NCBI RefSeq assembly: GCF_030397665.1 | Contig: NZ_JAPUBT010000013.1 | Location: 62,001 to 126,000 of the forward strand | DNA length: 64,000 nucleotides | DNA from: Janthinobacterium sp. SUN073 | GTDB lineage: Bacteria > Pseudomonadota > Gammaproteobacteria > Burkholderiales > Burkholderiaceae_D | Direction: 5' to 3' | Shown: piece after piece, positions 54,297 through 63,307 of the stretch | Position numbering within the stretch: the stretch's first letter is position 1 | Layout: each line of letters opens with the position of its first letter | Notes under the pieces: model-generated | Told to the model about the DNA's origin: nothing | Seen by the model: the letters and a program-made list of their open reading frames with translations, nothing else | The model's database searches: none | Position numbers and translations under genes: made by a program

Positions 54297-56630
54297 TTAG
54301 AACTTGATATTTGCCGTCAGGCTGAACGAACGGGGCTGGCCCGGGGTGTAGCGGAAGCCGGATTTGTTGATGGCCGCCACATAGGTCTTGTCGGCCAGGT
54401 TGTAGGCGTTCAACTGCAAGTCGAGGTTTTTGTTGACGGTATAGGTCGCCATGGCGTCGAAGACCCAGTAGGCATCCACGCGGGCCGGCGTGCCGACGGC
54501 GCCATCGGTGCCGCGCAACATTTCACCCACGTAACGCGCGCCGCCGCCGATCTTCAGGCCAAACGGCAGGGTGTACGAGGTCCAGCTGGTGAACGCCTGT
54601 TTTGGCGTGTAGGTGAGGTTATTGGCGCCGCTGGCCGTGAAGACCTTGTTCGACTCGACCTTGGTATTCATGCGCGTGTAGCCGGCGCTCACCAGCCAGT
54701 TCGGCATGATCTCGCCCACCATGCCGATCTCGACGCCTTGCACGCGCTTCTTGCCGGTCTGGTAATAAATGGTCGAGATGACCGGATCCTGTTCCACTTC
54801 ATTCTTGACGGTGGTCTGGTAGACGGCGGCCGACAGCGACAGTTTTTGCTTCAGGAAGTCCCACTTGGTGCCGATTTCCTTGGTGGTGGTTTCCTGCGGG
54901 TCATAGTTCGGGTTTTGCGCGCTGTTGGCGGCCGTGCTCAGGGCGAAGTTGGTGCCCGGTGGCGCCTTCGACGTGGCCCACAGCGCATACACGCTGCTGT
55001 CCGGCGTCGGCTTGTACAGGGCAGAGATCTTGCCGTTGGCGAAGGTGTCGTTCAGGGTGATGTGAGCAGGAATTGGCGTGCCCACTGGCAATGGCTGTAC
55101 CGCCGGCGGCTTGACGGCTGTTTGCAGGGTGATGGCGTCATAGGTGGTGTTGAAGTGGTCGAAGCGCACGCCGCCATTGAAGATCCACTTGTCGCCGAAC
55201 TTGATGGTGTCAAAGACATATGCGCTTTGCGTGTTGACTTCGCCTTGGCTGTAGGCGCCGCTGCGCACGGGCTGGTAGCCGGTGACGGGGTCGTGCGGGT
55301 TCGGGTGGTACAGATTGGCGTCCGGCAAGGTGCCCAGGCTGGCAGGCGCATAGCCGTAGTTGGTCTGCTTTTCGCTGGTGAACTCGGCGCCGGCCACCAC
55401 GGAGTGCTTCAGCACGCCCGTGTCGAATTGTGCGCTGACCACGGTCTGGTTGGTCAGGATCGTGTTTTCCTGGTCCTTGACGGTGCGCAGCGAGCGCGCC
55501 AGGGTCCAGGTCGACGGATCGGTGGCGACCGGCGTCTTCAGGTTGGTGGTGTCGCCCATGAAGGCCGTCAGCAGGTAATCCTGCTGGGTCTTGCCGTAGC
55601 GCGTGGTGTTTTGCAGTTGCAGCGTGGGCGAAAAATCATGGTCGATGCGCAAGGTGCCCATGTCGGCCTTGACCTTGTCGTGGTCTGCGGTGGAACCGTA
55701 GAAATTCTTTGGATCGACCCGCGCCGCGCCGTTCAGGAAGGTGCGCACGACCGGTTTCTCCTTCGTGGCGACGTCCGGCGCCGAGTAGCCTGGCAAGCCG
55801 ATGGTCGGCACGAAGCCGTCGGGTACGTTGTTTTGATCCACGTGCAGGTAGCTGGCCGTGATGCGTGTCGGCTTGCCGATGCCGAAGGTGACGGTGGGCG
55901 CGAAGGCCCAGCGCTTGTTGGTGACTTCATCGCGCGCCGGGTTGCCGCTATCCTGCGTCATCAGGTTCAGGCGCAAGGCCGTGCCCGAGTCGCTGTCGAG
56001 GATGCGGTTCCAGTCGGCCGTGGCGCGTTTCTGCTTGCCGCTGCCCGCCGTCAGCAGCGAATTGAAGGTGTTCGCCATGGTGGCCGTCTTGCTGACCAGG
56101 TTGATCGAGCCGGTGGGCGAACCGCGGCCGCTATCCGTACCCGCCGGGCCCTTCAGCACATCGATCTGTTCGATGTTGAAGACGTCGCGCGAGATGGAAC
56201 CTACGTCGCGCACGCCATCGACATAGATGCTGCCCGAGGCATCGAAGCCGCGCATGTAGACGGCATCGCCCGTGTTCGTGTTGCCGTTTTCGCCGAGGAA
56301 GAAGGTACCGACGCCTGGCGTGTTGCGCAGCGCATCCGTCAGGGTCAGCGCGCCTTGCTGTTCGATCAATTCTTTCTTGATTACGATGATGGTTTGCGGC
56401 GTATTGACCAGCTCTTCCGTGTATTTCGGCGACGAGGCTTTTTCGGCCTTGAAATCATTTTCCTTGGAGCCCACGACCTTGATTTCGTTCAGGGTTTGCT
56501 GCGATGCCGGGGCACTTTGGCCGGCCGGGTCGGCCGCCTGGGCGGCGACGGGCAGCAGCATCACGGCCAGGGCGGCGCCGATGTGCTGGTTGAAACGGGT
56601 TGGGGCGTGTTTGCGGCTCTTGATTGCCAT
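54297..56630 (-). CDS. TonB-dependent siderophore receptor, Fiu-like
   Basis: A 777-residue outer-membrane receptor. Signal peptide ending AAQA (about 33); plug domain (about 65-190) with the pattern MRGFDASGSIYVDGVRD and GPAGTDSGRGSPTG that is typical of catecholate receptors of the Fiu class; 22-stranded barrel to the terminal phenylalanine (LTANIKF). It imports ferric catecholate siderophores with TonB energy. A Fur box lies about 130 bases upstream, so iron repression is expected. No siderophore synthesis or ABC genes are adjacent. Confidence 0.93.
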   Translation of the reverse strand: MAIKSRKHAPTRFNQHIGAALAVMLLPVAAQAADPAGQSAPASQQTLNEIKVVGSKENDFKAEKASSPKYTEELVNTPQTIIVIKKELIEQQGALTLTDALRNTPGVGTFFLGENGNTNTGDAVYMRGFDASGSIYVDGVRDVGSISRDVFNIEQIDVLKGPAGTDSGRGSPTGSINLVSKTATMANTFNSLLTAGSGKQKRATADWNRILDSDSGTALRLNLMTQDSGNPARDEVTNKRWAFAPTVTFGIGKPTRITASYLHVDQNNVPDGFVPTIGLPGYSAPDVATKEKPVVRTFLNGAARVDPKNFYGSTADHDKVKADMGTLRIDHDFSPTLQLQNTTRYGKTQQDYLLTAFMGDTTNLKTPVATDPSTWTLARSLRTVKDQENTILTNQTVVSAQFDTGVLKHSVVAGAEFTSEKQTNYGYAPASLGTLPDANLYHPNPHDPVTGYQPVRSGAYSQGEVNTQSAYVFDTIKFGDKWIFNGGVRFDHFNTTYDAITLQTAVKPPAVQPLPVGTPIPAHITLNDTFANGKISALYKPTPDSSVYALWATSKAPPGTNFALSTAANSAQNPNYDPQETTTKEIGTKWDFLKQKLSLSAAVYQTTVKNEVEQDPVISTIYYQTGKKRVQGVEIGMVGEIMPNWLVSAGYTRMNTKVESNKVFTASGANNLTYTPKQAFTSWTSYTLPFGLKIGGGARYVGEMLRGTDGAVGTPARVDAYWVFDAMATYTVNKNLDLQLNAYNLADKTYVAAINKSGFRYTPGQPRSFSLTANIKF

Positions 56631-56757
56631 CTTGCTCTCTCGATAAGGTCAGGGTAGTGGTTCCTGGCTGGCTCTGCGACGCGGTGTGTTGGCACGCGGG
56701 CAAGTGGCTGGCGATGGAGACGGAATAGGCGGTATTGTAATAACTGGGCGTTATTTC

Positions 56758-56776
56758 GTAAATGAGAATCGTTATC
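56758..56776. promoter_or_regulatory. Fur box
   Basis: GTAAATGAGAATCGTTATC matches the 19-base Fur consensus at most positions and continues into a further GTATCGTTTAC half. It lies upstream of the TonB receptor gene. Confidence 0.7.
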
Positions 56777-56891
56777 AGTATCGTTTACGCAACGGATTGG
56801 ATGTGCCGCAAAAAAAACACTGTCATGGCGCATGAATGCTTGCTTTGCTGCCTGGCCGCTGCTATGCGCGCAAGCGTCCGGCAGCTGGCGT

Positions 56892-57764
56892 ATGATGAGC
56901 AACCTTTACAAATTTCCGCCCAGCATGCTGCAAACTCCCGATGCCTTTGTCCCCCTGATCGACCCACCCGAACCGGCCCCGGCCGCCACAGAGACGCTGA
57001 CGTTTGTCTTTCACCGCGGGCGTTTATTGTTGCGGTCTCCCGGGCTGACCTTGCCCACGGCCGCCGAGGCGGCCGCGCTCGATATCGACCTGAGTCGCGC
57101 CCAGCCCGTGGGCTGGTGGCAGGGCCGCTATTGCCAGACCGTCTGGACGGATGAGGAGCTGCTGCCCGCCGATAGTCCCCTGGCCTGGCATGGCATGCGT
57201 TCGTTGTTCCATGCCGTCGACGATGGCTTCCTGGGCCTGGCCAGCCGCGCCGTACAGCTGGCCGAGTGGGCGCGCACGCACCGCCATTGCGGCGTGTGCG
57301 CCACGCCCATGCAGCGCACGCGCGGCGAACGCTGCTTTACGTGCGCCGCCTGCGGCATGCTGGCGTATCCGCGCATCTCGCCAGCCATGATGGTGCTGAT
57401 CCGCAAGGGCGATTCCGTGCTGCTGGCCATGCACAAGCATTCGCCATCGCAGCGCTTCAGTCCGCTGGCCGGTTTCCTGGAAGCGGGCGAATCGATCGAG
57501 GAAGCCGTGCACCGCGAAGTGATGGAAGAGGTGGGCTTGCGCGTGCATAATTTGCAGTACTTCATGAGCCAGTCCTGGCCGTTTCCCCACTCGCTGATGA
57601 TTGCGTTTACGGCCGATTACCTCGACGGCGAGATCCGTCTGGACGAGAACGAGATCGCCGAGGCGCGCTGGTTCGGCCCCGGCGATGTCTGGCCTGAAGC
57701 GAGTTCCAGCGTGTCGATTTCCGCACTGCTGGTGAGAGCGCACCGCCCGCCGGCAGTGTCGTAA
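56892..57764 (+). CDS. nudC: NAD(+) diphosphatase / RNA decapping NUDIX hydrolase
   Basis: A 290-residue NudC protein that splits NAD(H) and removes NAD caps from RNA. The zinc ribbon is seen as CGVC and CAAC (about 136-156), the Nudix box as GFLEAGESIEEAVHREVMEE, and the NADH signature as SQSWPFPHS; the usual Pro after SQ is Ser here. ATG 56892 or 56895 is likely; earlier in-frame codons add a dubious N-terminus. No clear ribosome binding site is visible. Confidence 0.9.
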   Translation: MMSNLYKFPPSMLQTPDAFVPLIDPPEPAPAATETLTFVFHRGRLLLRSPGLTLPTAAEAAALDIDLSRAQPVGWWQGRYCQTVWTDEELLPADSPLAWHGMRSLFHAVDDGFLGLASRAVQLAEWARTHRHCGVCATPMQRTRGERCFTCAACGMLAYPRISPAMMVLIRKGDSVLLAMHKHSPSQRFSPLAGFLEAGESIEEAVHREVMEEVGLRVHNLQYFMSQSWPFPHSLMIAFTADYLDGEIRLDENEIAEARWFGPGDVWPEASSSVSISALLVRAHRPPAVS

Positions 57765-57838
57765 AGCGGGGGCTGCTCAGGCAGCTTGCCGCATTTTCTA
57801 TATACTGGCGGCAATTGAAAATTTTAGGGTGGTTTAGC

Positions 57839-58405
57839 ATGTCTCAAGAAGAATTCTCCGAAAACGACTGGCGTCGGCTGATCAGCAGCCTTGGCGAAGA
57901 CCCGCAGCGTCCTGGCTTGCTGGAAACGCCGGCACGCGTGGCCAAGGCGTGGAAGCACTGGACCTCCGGCTATGGCCAGGACCCGGTGGACTTGCTGAAA
58001 GCCTTTGAAGATGGCGCGGAACAGTATAACGAGCTGATCGTCGTGCGCGGCATCCCTGTCTACAGCCATTGCGAACACCATCTGGCGCCGTTCTTTGGCA
58101 AGGCCACCATCGGTTATGTGCCCAACGGCAAGATCGTTGGCCTGTCGAAATTGACGCGCCTGGTCGATTGCTTCTCCAAGCGCCTGCAAGTGCAGGAACG
58201 CATGACGATGCAGATCGCCAATGCCTTGATGGAAGTGCTGGAACCGAAATCGGTGGGCGTGGTCGTACGCTGCCGTCACCTGTGCATGGAAAGCCGCGGC
58301 ATCCGCACGCCGGGCGAAGAAACCATCACCTCGGCGATGCTGGGCGAGATGCAGCCGAACCTGGCGCTGCGCACGGAATTCTTGGCCTTGGCGCGCGAAG
58401 TTTGA
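57839..58405 (+). CDS. folE: GTP cyclohydrolase I (FolE1)
   Basis: A 188-residue enzyme making dihydroneopterin triphosphate from GTP, the first step of folate synthesis. The zinc site is seen as HCEHH and CRHLCM, so this is the zinc-dependent type IA. ATG 57839 with AGGGTGG upstream gives a normal N-terminus. A terminator follows directly. Confidence 0.96.
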   Translation: MSQEEFSENDWRRLISSLGEDPQRPGLLETPARVAKAWKHWTSGYGQDPVDLLKAFEDGAEQYNELIVVRGIPVYSHCEHHLAPFFGKATIGYVPNGKIVGLSKLTRLVDCFSKRLQVQERMTMQIANALMEVLEPKSVGVVVRCRHLCMESRGIRTPGEETITSAMLGEMQPNLALRTEFLALAREV

Positions 58406-58429
58406 TTATTTCGGTGACGATGCAAGACG

Positions 58430-58454
58430 AAGGCGGCTGATGCCGCCTTTTTTT
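58430..58454. terminator. bidirectional terminator folE/AraC gene
   Basis: AAGGCGGC-TGAT-GCCGCCTT with a T run; it overlaps the stop codon of the convergent AraC-type gene. Confidence 0.9.
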
Positions 58455-59295
58455 ATATTCTTCCGGATTCCCGTTGCGCCAGATAACGCGCTGGTGGCTT
58501 GCCCACCGCCTTGCGGAACATGGTGACAAAACCACTGGTGTTTTCATAGCCCAGTTCCAGCGCCACGGCTTTCACGCTGTGCCCTTGCGCCAGCCCTTGC
58601 AAGGCAAGGATGACGTGCAATTGCCGGCGCCAGCGGCCCACGCTCATGCCCATTTCCTGCAATGACTGGCGGGTCATGCTGCGCTCGCTCATGCCGATGC
58701 GCCTGGCCCATTCGGCCAGCGTGCTTTTATCGGCCGGTTGCGCCAGCAGCAGGGCGGCCAGACGGCGCAGGCGCGCATCGCGCGGTATCGGCAAATGCAA
58801 GTCTTCCACCGGCGCCGTGGCCAACTCATCGAGCAGGGTGGCCACCAGGCGTTCCTGCGCGCCGTGCAGCGCGGTCAGGGTGGGAAAGCAGGCCGCCTTG
58901 GCGATCAGTTCGCGCAGCAAGGGCGAGACGGCCACGGTGCAGCAGACGGCGGGCAAGGCCGGCGCCATGGTCGGCTCGACAAACAGGCAATAACATTGCG
59001 CCTCGCCCACCCCCTGCGCGGCGTGCATCAGGCCACCCGGTATCCACACGGCGCACTGGGGCGGCACAATCCACACGCCACTTTCCACCTCGCAATGAAT
59101 CACGCCCCGCGTGGCATACAGCAGCTGCCCCTTGCGGTGCTGGTGCGGCGCATGTTCCGCGTCCTCGCGCACGCTGGCCAGGCCCACGGCCAGCAGCGGA
59201 CGCAGCACGCCATCGACGTCGAAATCCATGAGGGAGGCCGAGGCGTCAAGGCCCAGCTGGGTGGAGAGCGTGTTGGGCAGCAATGGATGGGGCAT
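58453..59295 (-). CDS. AraC family transcriptional regulator
   Basis: A 280-residue regulator: an N-terminal cupin-like sensor (about 30-135, with HAPHQHRKGQLLY) and a C-terminal double helix-turn-helix (about 185-275, LAEWARRIGMSERSMTRQ and ALELGYENTSGFVTMFRKAVG). This layout is shared with small exporter-controlling AraC proteins. ATG 59295 is chosen since longer starts give an unlikely Arg-rich leader. Target genes are unknown; its nearest divergent neighbour is an uncharacterised small gene at 59466. Confidence 0.87.
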   Translation of the reverse strand: MPHPLLPNTLSTQLGLDASASLMDFDVDGVLRPLLAVGLASVREDAEHAPHQHRKGQLLYATRGVIHCEVESGVWIVPPQCAVWIPGGLMHAAQGVGEAQCYCLFVEPTMAPALPAVCCTVAVSPLLRELIAKAACFPTLTALHGAQERLVATLLDELATAPVEDLHLPIPRDARLRRLAALLLAQPADKSTLAEWARRIGMSERSMTRQSLQEMGMSVGRWRRQLHVILALQGLAQGHSVKAVALELGYENTSGFVTMFRKAVGKPPARYLAQRESGRI

Positions 59296-59465
59296 GCGCG
59301 GCGCCTTGGCTGGATTGAACAATATTGTGGCTATTTTATGCAATGACGCGCGATGCCGCCAACGGTATTGTATGGGTATCCGCAGCCCCGCTTCAACGGT
59401 AACCGCCGCCGCCAGTGTTCTGATGAAGGTAAGGAGGAACGGCAACCCCCCGAAGGAGTCACACC

Positions 59466-59894
59466 ATGCAGCTTGATTTATCCACTTTTCCCCTCGTCTG
59501 GATGCGCCGCGAGCCAGCGCCTGTCCAGCCCGATATCCTGTTTGCCCAGTTTGACGCCTTGCTGGCGCGCCGCCAGGCATTTGTCATCCTCAGCGAGGAA
59601 GGCTTTGACGAGGACGGGCATGAACACCCGCAGGAAGAGCGCAAGCGGGCCGCGCTCTGGATGAAGCGGAACAAGGCGCTCATCCGCGCGTATATCCAGG
59701 GCATGGTGCTGGTCGAACCGAGCGCCGCCAAGCGCCTGGCCGGCAAGGCCTTCGCCGTCATGTTCGGCAAGTTCTGGGGCTACCCCCTGCATTTCGGCAC
59801 CAGCCGCGACGACGCGCTCGACATCGCCCAGCATTTGCTCAAGGCATGGCTGCCGCCGCAACCGCCGTCAGGCAACACGGCCATGCATCAGTAA
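59466..59894 (+). CDS. hypothetical conserved-looking protein
   Basis: A 142-residue soluble protein, helical, with an acidic stretch (SEEGFDEDGHEHPQEERKR, about 40-58) and a Trp/Tyr-containing C-terminal half. AAGGAG lies about 6 bases before the ATG. No motif known to me. Its end overlaps the convergent gene by seven bases. Divergent from the AraC gene, so it is a possible target. Confidence 0.7.
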   Translation: MQLDLSTFPLVWMRREPAPVQPDILFAQFDALLARRQAFVILSEEGFDEDGHEHPQEERKRAALWMKRNKALIRAYIQGMVLVEPSAAKRLAGKAFAVMFGKFWGYPLHFGTSRDDALDIAQHLLKAWLPPQPPSGNTAMHQ

Positions 59895-60253
59895 CGATAA
59901 TCGTTGACGAAGTGTTTTGTAAAATTGTACTTGCTGCCGCCGTCGAGCAAGTCGACCAGGCGCTTCGGCGCCGAGGCCGACATGAAGGCGTCGGCGGCGC
60001 CGCCCGTGCTGCGGAACCTCATGCCGGGGCTGAGGATCTGGTTGGCGCCGATTTTCAGGTGCTGGAAGCTTTTCGTTTTCTCATTGTTGAGGATGAAATG
60101 CAATTCCTGCTTGAAGGTCAGGAAGGGAATCTTCAGCCACCAGCCTTCGTCCGTGCCATAGCTGGCGACGCTGGCAAAATGCGTGTTCTTGTCCGTCAGG
60201 GTGGGTTTGCCCAGGCGGTCGTTGATGCGTTTCATGGCTTCATTCTTGGTCAT
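59888..60253 (-). CDS. hypothetical protein
   Basis: A 121-residue soluble protein with a mixed alpha/beta pattern (GWWLKIPFLTFKQELHFIL) and a basic N-terminus. No signal peptide, membrane span or known motif. The reverse strand in this stretch has less convincing codon usage, which supports this gene. It overlaps the upstream convergent gene by seven bases. Confidence 0.7.
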   Translation of the reverse strand: MTKNEAMKRINDRLGKPTLTDKNTHFASVASYGTDEGWWLKIPFLTFKQELHFILNNEKTKSFQHLKIGANQILSPGMRFRSTGGAADAFMSASAPKRLVDLLDGGSKYNFTKHFVNDYRY

Positions 60254-60326
60254 GCTGTTCTTTCGTGATTCGATCTATGCGGCGTGCATTCTGACACAGG
60301 CGCGCCGCCGCGTGCCATGGAATGCC

Positions 60327-60755
60327 TCACAGTAGCAAAATCAGCGAGCCGAGCACGATCAAGCCACCGCCGGCTGCCGCTTTCAGGGTGAACGGCTCGC
60401 CCAGCACCAGCCAGCCGGCCAGCATCACCAGCGCCACGCTGAGCTTGTCGACGGGCGCCACCAGCGAGACGGGGCCCAGCTGCAGCGCGCGGAAGTAACA
60501 TAGCCACGACAGTCCTGTCGCCACGCCCGAAGCGATCAGGCAGGTCCAGCCCACCCAGTTGCCGCCGCTGGGGCGCTGCCACTCCGCGCGCAGCGAGATG
60601 ATGGCTGCCGTCACCAAGAGGATGACGCCCGTGCGTATCAAGGTGGCCATGTTGCTGTTCAGATGGGCCACGCCCAGCTTGCCCAGGATGGCCGTCAGGG
60701 CCGCAAACACGGCCGACAGGATGGCAAAGCCTTGCCAGGTAAAGGTGGTCGACAT
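60327..60755 (-). CDS. single EamA-domain transporter
   Basis: A 142-residue protein with five spans, equal to one EamA repeat ([21 protein letters not shown] start; [22 protein letters not shown] end). Half-size members act as dimers. Substrate unknown. CAGGGAG precedes the ATG by five bases. Confidence 0.88.
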   Translation of the reverse strand: MSTTFTWQGFAILSAVFAALTAILGKLGVAHLNSNMATLIRTGVILLVTAAIISLRAEWQRPSGGNWVGWTCLIASGVATGLSWLCYFRALQLGPVSLVAPVDKLSVALVMLAGWLVLGEPFTLKAAAGGGLIVLGSLILLL

Positions 60756-61046
60756 GGTACTCCCTGCATGGTGAGCAATTGCAGTGACTGTAGCGTAAAA
60801 GCATGGCGGCCGCTGCCAACATTTTTATTGCAATGCAATATCAATTCTCATCAATTGTCGCAACGCATTAACAACACCGGGCAAAAATCATTGCTTCCCG
60901 GCATTGTAAATATCGGTCGTTCGAGCGTATGCTGGAGACGTCTGAACGGTGCCGCCAGAGCACCGTCGCCGCCGCATTCCTGGCCTGCAGAGCTGGAAGC
61001 GGGCCACGCCCCTTCGCCGCACAATAGAGAGAGTTGGAGACACAGC

Positions 61047-62693
61047 ATGAAGAAATTGACGTTCCAGCAGAAGTTATGGATCCCCCTGATTTGCAGCCTG
61101 TTATGCATCACCGTTATTTTTGTCTATAACGCCCTGGAAATTCGCAAGATCCGCATCGAAGAGCGCAGCGCCGACCTGAGCAATGCCGCCGACCTGGGCC
61201 TGGGTGCCGTCAAGATGTTCGGCGACCTGGCCGCCAGCGGTGCCCTGACGCAGGAGGAAGCGCAGAAGCAGGCCACCGCCGTCATCAAGAGCATGCGCTT
61301 TGGCGAGACCGGTTATTTGTCCATCATCAACCTCGATGCCGTTGTCGTGATGAATCCCGCCGCGCCGCAAACCAACGGCAAGAACATGTCGGATTTTAAA
61401 GATGCCAACGGCACCTATCTGTACCGCGACATCGTTGCCGTCGGCAAGAGCGATGCGGGCAAGGGCTTCGTCCACTATTATTTCCCCCGTCCCGGCCAGA
61501 AGAACGCCGAACCGAAGATGAGCCGCGTGGTGGCCTACAAGCCGTGGAGCTGGACCATCGTGGTGGGCGTGTACATGGACGATATCGACGCGGCCTTCCG
61601 CCAGTCGCTGATCACCTCGCTGGGTGTACTGCTGCTGGTGTGCGGCTTGCTGGCCGCCGTCGTCGTGGCGATCAACCGCAGCCTGCGCCATGCGCTGGGC
61701 GGCGATCCCGAATATGCGGCCGATGTGGCGGAAAAGATCGCCAACAACGACTTGAGCGGCAATGTGCGCACGCATGCCAACGACCGCCACAGCGTGTTGT
61801 ATGCGATGAAAACCATGCAGGCCAACCTGGTCGATGCGATCAGCGAAATCCGCCACAGCGCCGAGACGATCGCCACGGCATCGAGCGAGATTGCCAGCGG
61901 CAATATGGACTTGTCGGCACGCACGGAAATGCAGGCCAGTTCGCTGGAAGAAACGGCGGCCTCGATGGAGGAATTGACCTCGACCGTGACGCAAAACGCG
62001 GGTAATGCCGTGCAGGCGAATGAACTGGCGCAGTCCGCGTCCGCCGTGGCGCGCCAGGGCGGTGCCGTGGTGGCGCAAGTGATCGGCACCATGGACACCA
62101 TCAACGCCTCGTCGCGCAAGATCGTCGACATCATCGGCGTCATCGATGGCATCGCCTTCCAGACGAATATCCTGGCCTTGAACGCGGCGGTGGAAGCGGC
62201 GCGCGCCGGCGAGCAGGGCCGCGGCTTTGCCGTGGTGGCGTCGGAAGTGCGCAACCTGGCGCAGCGCTCGGCGGGCGCGGCGAAGGAAATCAAGGAACTC
62301 ATCGGCGCTTCCGTCGACAGCATCGCGGCCGGCAGCACCCTGGTCGCACAGGCGGGCACGACCATGGATCAAGTGGTGGCCAGCGTCTCGCGCGTGACCG
62401 ACATCATGGCCGACATCACGGCCGCCTCGCACGAGCAAAGCACGGGCATCGGCCACGTCAACCAGGCGATCACGGAAATGGATAGCGTGACGCAGCAAAA
62501 TGCGGCACTGGTGGAAGAGGCGGCGGCGGCGGCGGCCAGCATGCAGGACCAGGCGGCCGTGCTGGCGCAACTGGTGGCGCGCTTCAAGCTGTCGGCGCAG
62601 GAGCCGGCGACGGCGTCGCGCCTGCCGGCCAGTTCGGCTGGCGCGCCACGCGCCGTGGCGAAAAAGCCGCTGCGCAGCCTGGCGGCGCGCTGA
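61047..62693 (+). CDS. methyl-accepting chemotaxis protein with single Cache sensor
   Basis: A 548-residue chemoreceptor. First span about 11-31, periplasmic sCache-type sensor (about 35-190, with [15 protein letters not shown] and [13 protein letters not shown]), second span about 193-213, HAMP-like linker, and the conserved signalling tip ([28 protein letters not shown] contains it, about 368-395). No C-terminal NWETF-type CheR/CheB pentapeptide is present. GGAG lies 7 bases before ATG 61047. Ligand unknown; small organic acids are common for this sensor type. Confidence 0.92.
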   Translation: MKKLTFQQKLWIPLICSLLCITVIFVYNALEIRKIRIEERSADLSNAADLGLGAVKMFGDLAASGALTQEEAQKQATAVIKSMRFGETGYLSIINLDAVVVMNPAAPQTNGKNMSDFKDANGTYLYRDIVAVGKSDAGKGFVHYYFPRPGQKNAEPKMSRVVAYKPWSWTIVVGVYMDDIDAAFRQSLITSLGVLLLVCGLLAAVVVAINRSLRHALGGDPEYAADVAEKIANNDLSGNVRTHANDRHSVLYAMKTMQANLVDAISEIRHSAETIATASSEIASGNMDLSARTEMQASSLEETAASMEELTSTVTQNAGNAVQANELAQSASAVARQGGAVVAQVIGTMDTINASSRKIVDIIGVIDGIAFQTNILALNAAVEAARAGEQGRGFAVVASEVRNLAQRSAGAAKEIKELIGASVDSIAAGSTLVAQAGTTMDQVVASVSRVTDIMADITAASHEQSTGIGHVNQAITEMDSVTQQNAALVEEAAAAAASMQDQAAVLAQLVARFKLSAQEPATASRLPASSAGAPRAVAKKPLRSLAAR

Positions 62694-62694
62694 T

Positions 62695-63117
62695 TTACCG
62701 GGCTGGTGCCGCTGGCGGCGCCGGCTCGAATTCCAGCTTGTCATCGACGACCACGAATTGCCCGACCGGTTGGCCCAGGTCGGCTTTCGGGTCGTTTTCC
62801 ATTTCCGTCAGCTCATTGCAGGTCGTCGTTTCCGCCTGCCACAACTGCTTGCCCATGCGGATATTCCACCGGCCATCACCGGCCGCAAACAGCTCCACCT
62901 TGATGTCGGCGGGTGCATCGGTGGACAGGATATGCAGGCGCTGACATTGCGGCAAATTGGTGGCCATCAGCTGCACTTCCACGCTATCTTGCCAAAAATA
63001 ACGTTGCTGGCGGCGCACGGTGAGGGAATGGTCCTGGCCGTCGAACAGATAGATGGCGAAGTCCTGGACACAGCCTGACAGCAGGACGGACAGCATGACG
63101 ATCAGGAGTTTGCGCAT
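62695..63117 (-). CDS. putative lipoprotein
   Basis: A 140-residue protein with a lipoprotein signal (LLSGC, lipidated Cys at about 16). The mature part is beta-rich with three more cysteines and ends in a Pro/Ala-rich tail. AGAAAG-type ribosome binding site is weak; ATG 63117 is chosen because it opens the signal peptide. Function unknown. It converges with the chemoreceptor gene, one base apart. Confidence 0.78.
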   Translation of the reverse strand: MRKLLIVMLSVLLSGCVQDFAIYLFDGQDHSLTVRRQQRYFWQDSVEVQLMATNLPQCQRLHILSTDAPADIKVELFAAGDGRWNIRMGKQLWQAETTTCNELTEMENDPKADLGQPVGQFVVVDDKLEFEPAPPAAPAR

Positions 63118-63307
63118 GGTCGGCTTTCTTTGGTGGTTCTCGGGTATGTAGGCGTTCAATTCTTGCGGCGAGAGTGGGCGCTTGCTTGCGTGCCTGATGC
63201 ATCGTCCGCCGTCTTGTTTTTCGCTTACGTGGCATTATATCCATGCACACCAGTTGCGGCGCGACAATAGTTACGCCCTCCCCATGCCAACGAGCTGAAA
63301 GACGACG

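Noticed and set aside
54276..56657. A 793-residue plus-strand open frame
   Set aside because: Antisense of the TonB receptor gene; the receptor has full family signatures and a Fur box.
59888..59905. Second Fur box
   Set aside because: ACGATAATCGTT resembles a half-site, but it lies in the overlapping ends of two convergent genes with no promoter next to it.
60880..60925. Sigma-28 promoter for the chemoreceptor gene
   Set aside because: A CAAAA element and a GCATTGTA element have roughly the right spacing, but the second matches the GCCGATAA consensus poorly.
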